From assembly GCF_946151055.1 (NCBI RefSeq), contig NZ_CAMGYZ010000023.1:1-59845 (forward strand): DNA of 59,845 bases. Direction: 5' to 3'. The position numbers were made by a program, and so were the translations under genes. The notes below the pieces were generated by a model, which did no database searches, was not told where the DNA came from, and worked only from the letters and a program-made list of their open reading frames with translations. Below, piece after piece: positions 59,740 to 59,845 of the stretch (the stretch's first letter is position 1; each line of letters starts with the position of its first letter). This stretch comes from Bacillus sp. Marseille-Q3570. Its GTDB lineage: Bacteria > Bacillota > Bacilli > Bacillales > Fictibacillaceae.

Positions 59740-59811
59740 AAAGCCAAGCGTGAAACGGGTCTTTTTAAAAAGAACCCTGAATCAATTTACATTTAATGAG
59801 CAATCAAACAC

Positions 59812-59845
59812 TTTATTGGAGAGTTTGATCCTGGCTCAGGACGAA
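59812..59845 (+). rRNA. rrs: 16S ribosomal RNA, 5' end (truncated by window)
   Basis: TTTATTGGAGAGTTTGATCC followed by TGGCTCAGGACGAA is the standard 5' end of Bacillaceae 16S rRNA. Only the first 34 nt or so are in the window. Confidence 0.97.

Overview
The window is a gene-dense piece of a Bacillaceae chromosome from an endospore former. The evidence is near-complete collinearity with the Bacillus subtilis stretch from the end of rrnA (5S) through csfB-yaaO-tmk to lysS and the next rRNA operon, the density of sporulation genes (csfB/gin, yabG, sspF, spoVG, fin, spoVT, yabP, yabQ, spoIIE), and textbook Bacillus promoters for sigma-A, B, F, G and H. It is not B. subtilis: xpaC and yaaN are missing between csfB and yaaO, an HU gene sits between yabN and rqcP, a GreA/GreB-domain gene sits between dusB and lysS, FolP carries an N-terminal domain, and the gaps hold interspersed repeats. 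The genus cannot be fixed from this sequence alone.

Layout. 1-1.2 kb: end of a 5S rRNA with its terminator, a seven-copy 52-bp tandem array, then csfB under a sigma-F promoter. 1.3-8.6 kb: yaaO-tmk-darA-yaaR-holB-ricT-yabA and trmN-yazA-rsmI (nucleotide metabolism, DNA replication, RNA modification and decay). 8.7-9.4 kb: abrB on the minus strand, the only clear leftward gene, with a Spo0A-box promoter region. 9.6-16 kb: metS, tatD, yabE, rnmV, rsmA. 16.3-20.5 kb: yabG, veg, sspF, ispE, purR, ridA. 21-30.2 kb: spoVG, glmU, prs, ctc, pth, fin, mfd, spoVT. 30.8-37.1 kb: yabM, yabN, hup, rqcP, yabP, yabQ, divIC, yabR. 37.4-37.7 kb: tRNA-Met and tRNA-Glu. 38.4-46.7 kb: spoIIE, yabS, yabT, tilS, hprT, ftsH. 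47.2-57.9 kb: coaX, hslO, yacD, cysK, then the folate cluster pabB-pabA-pabC-folP-folB-folK, yazB, dusB and the GreA-like gene. 57.9-59.8 kb: lysS, then tandem rRNA promoters and the first bases of a 16S gene.

How the genes work together. Most are housekeeping genes in short translationally coupled operons (rnmV-rsmA, purR-ridA, hup-rqcP, yabP-yabQ, pabA-pabC-folP-folB-folK-yazB). Stage-specific sporulation genes are interleaved with their own promoters: csfB and fin are forespore regulators of the sigma-F to sigma-G switch, spoIIE activates sigma-F, and spoVG is under sigma-H.

The coding content is conventional. The unexplained structure is in the gaps: the 52-bp array, two families of interspersed hairpin repeats whose copies show compensatory base changes, a 284-bp palindromic element with a shortened derivative, three long nested inverted repeats between genes, a palindrome just downstream of the spoVT promoter, a hairpin covering the yabS ribosome-binding site, and Spo0A-box-like sites upstream of metS and veg. 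I found no CRISPR array, prophage or intact insertion sequence.
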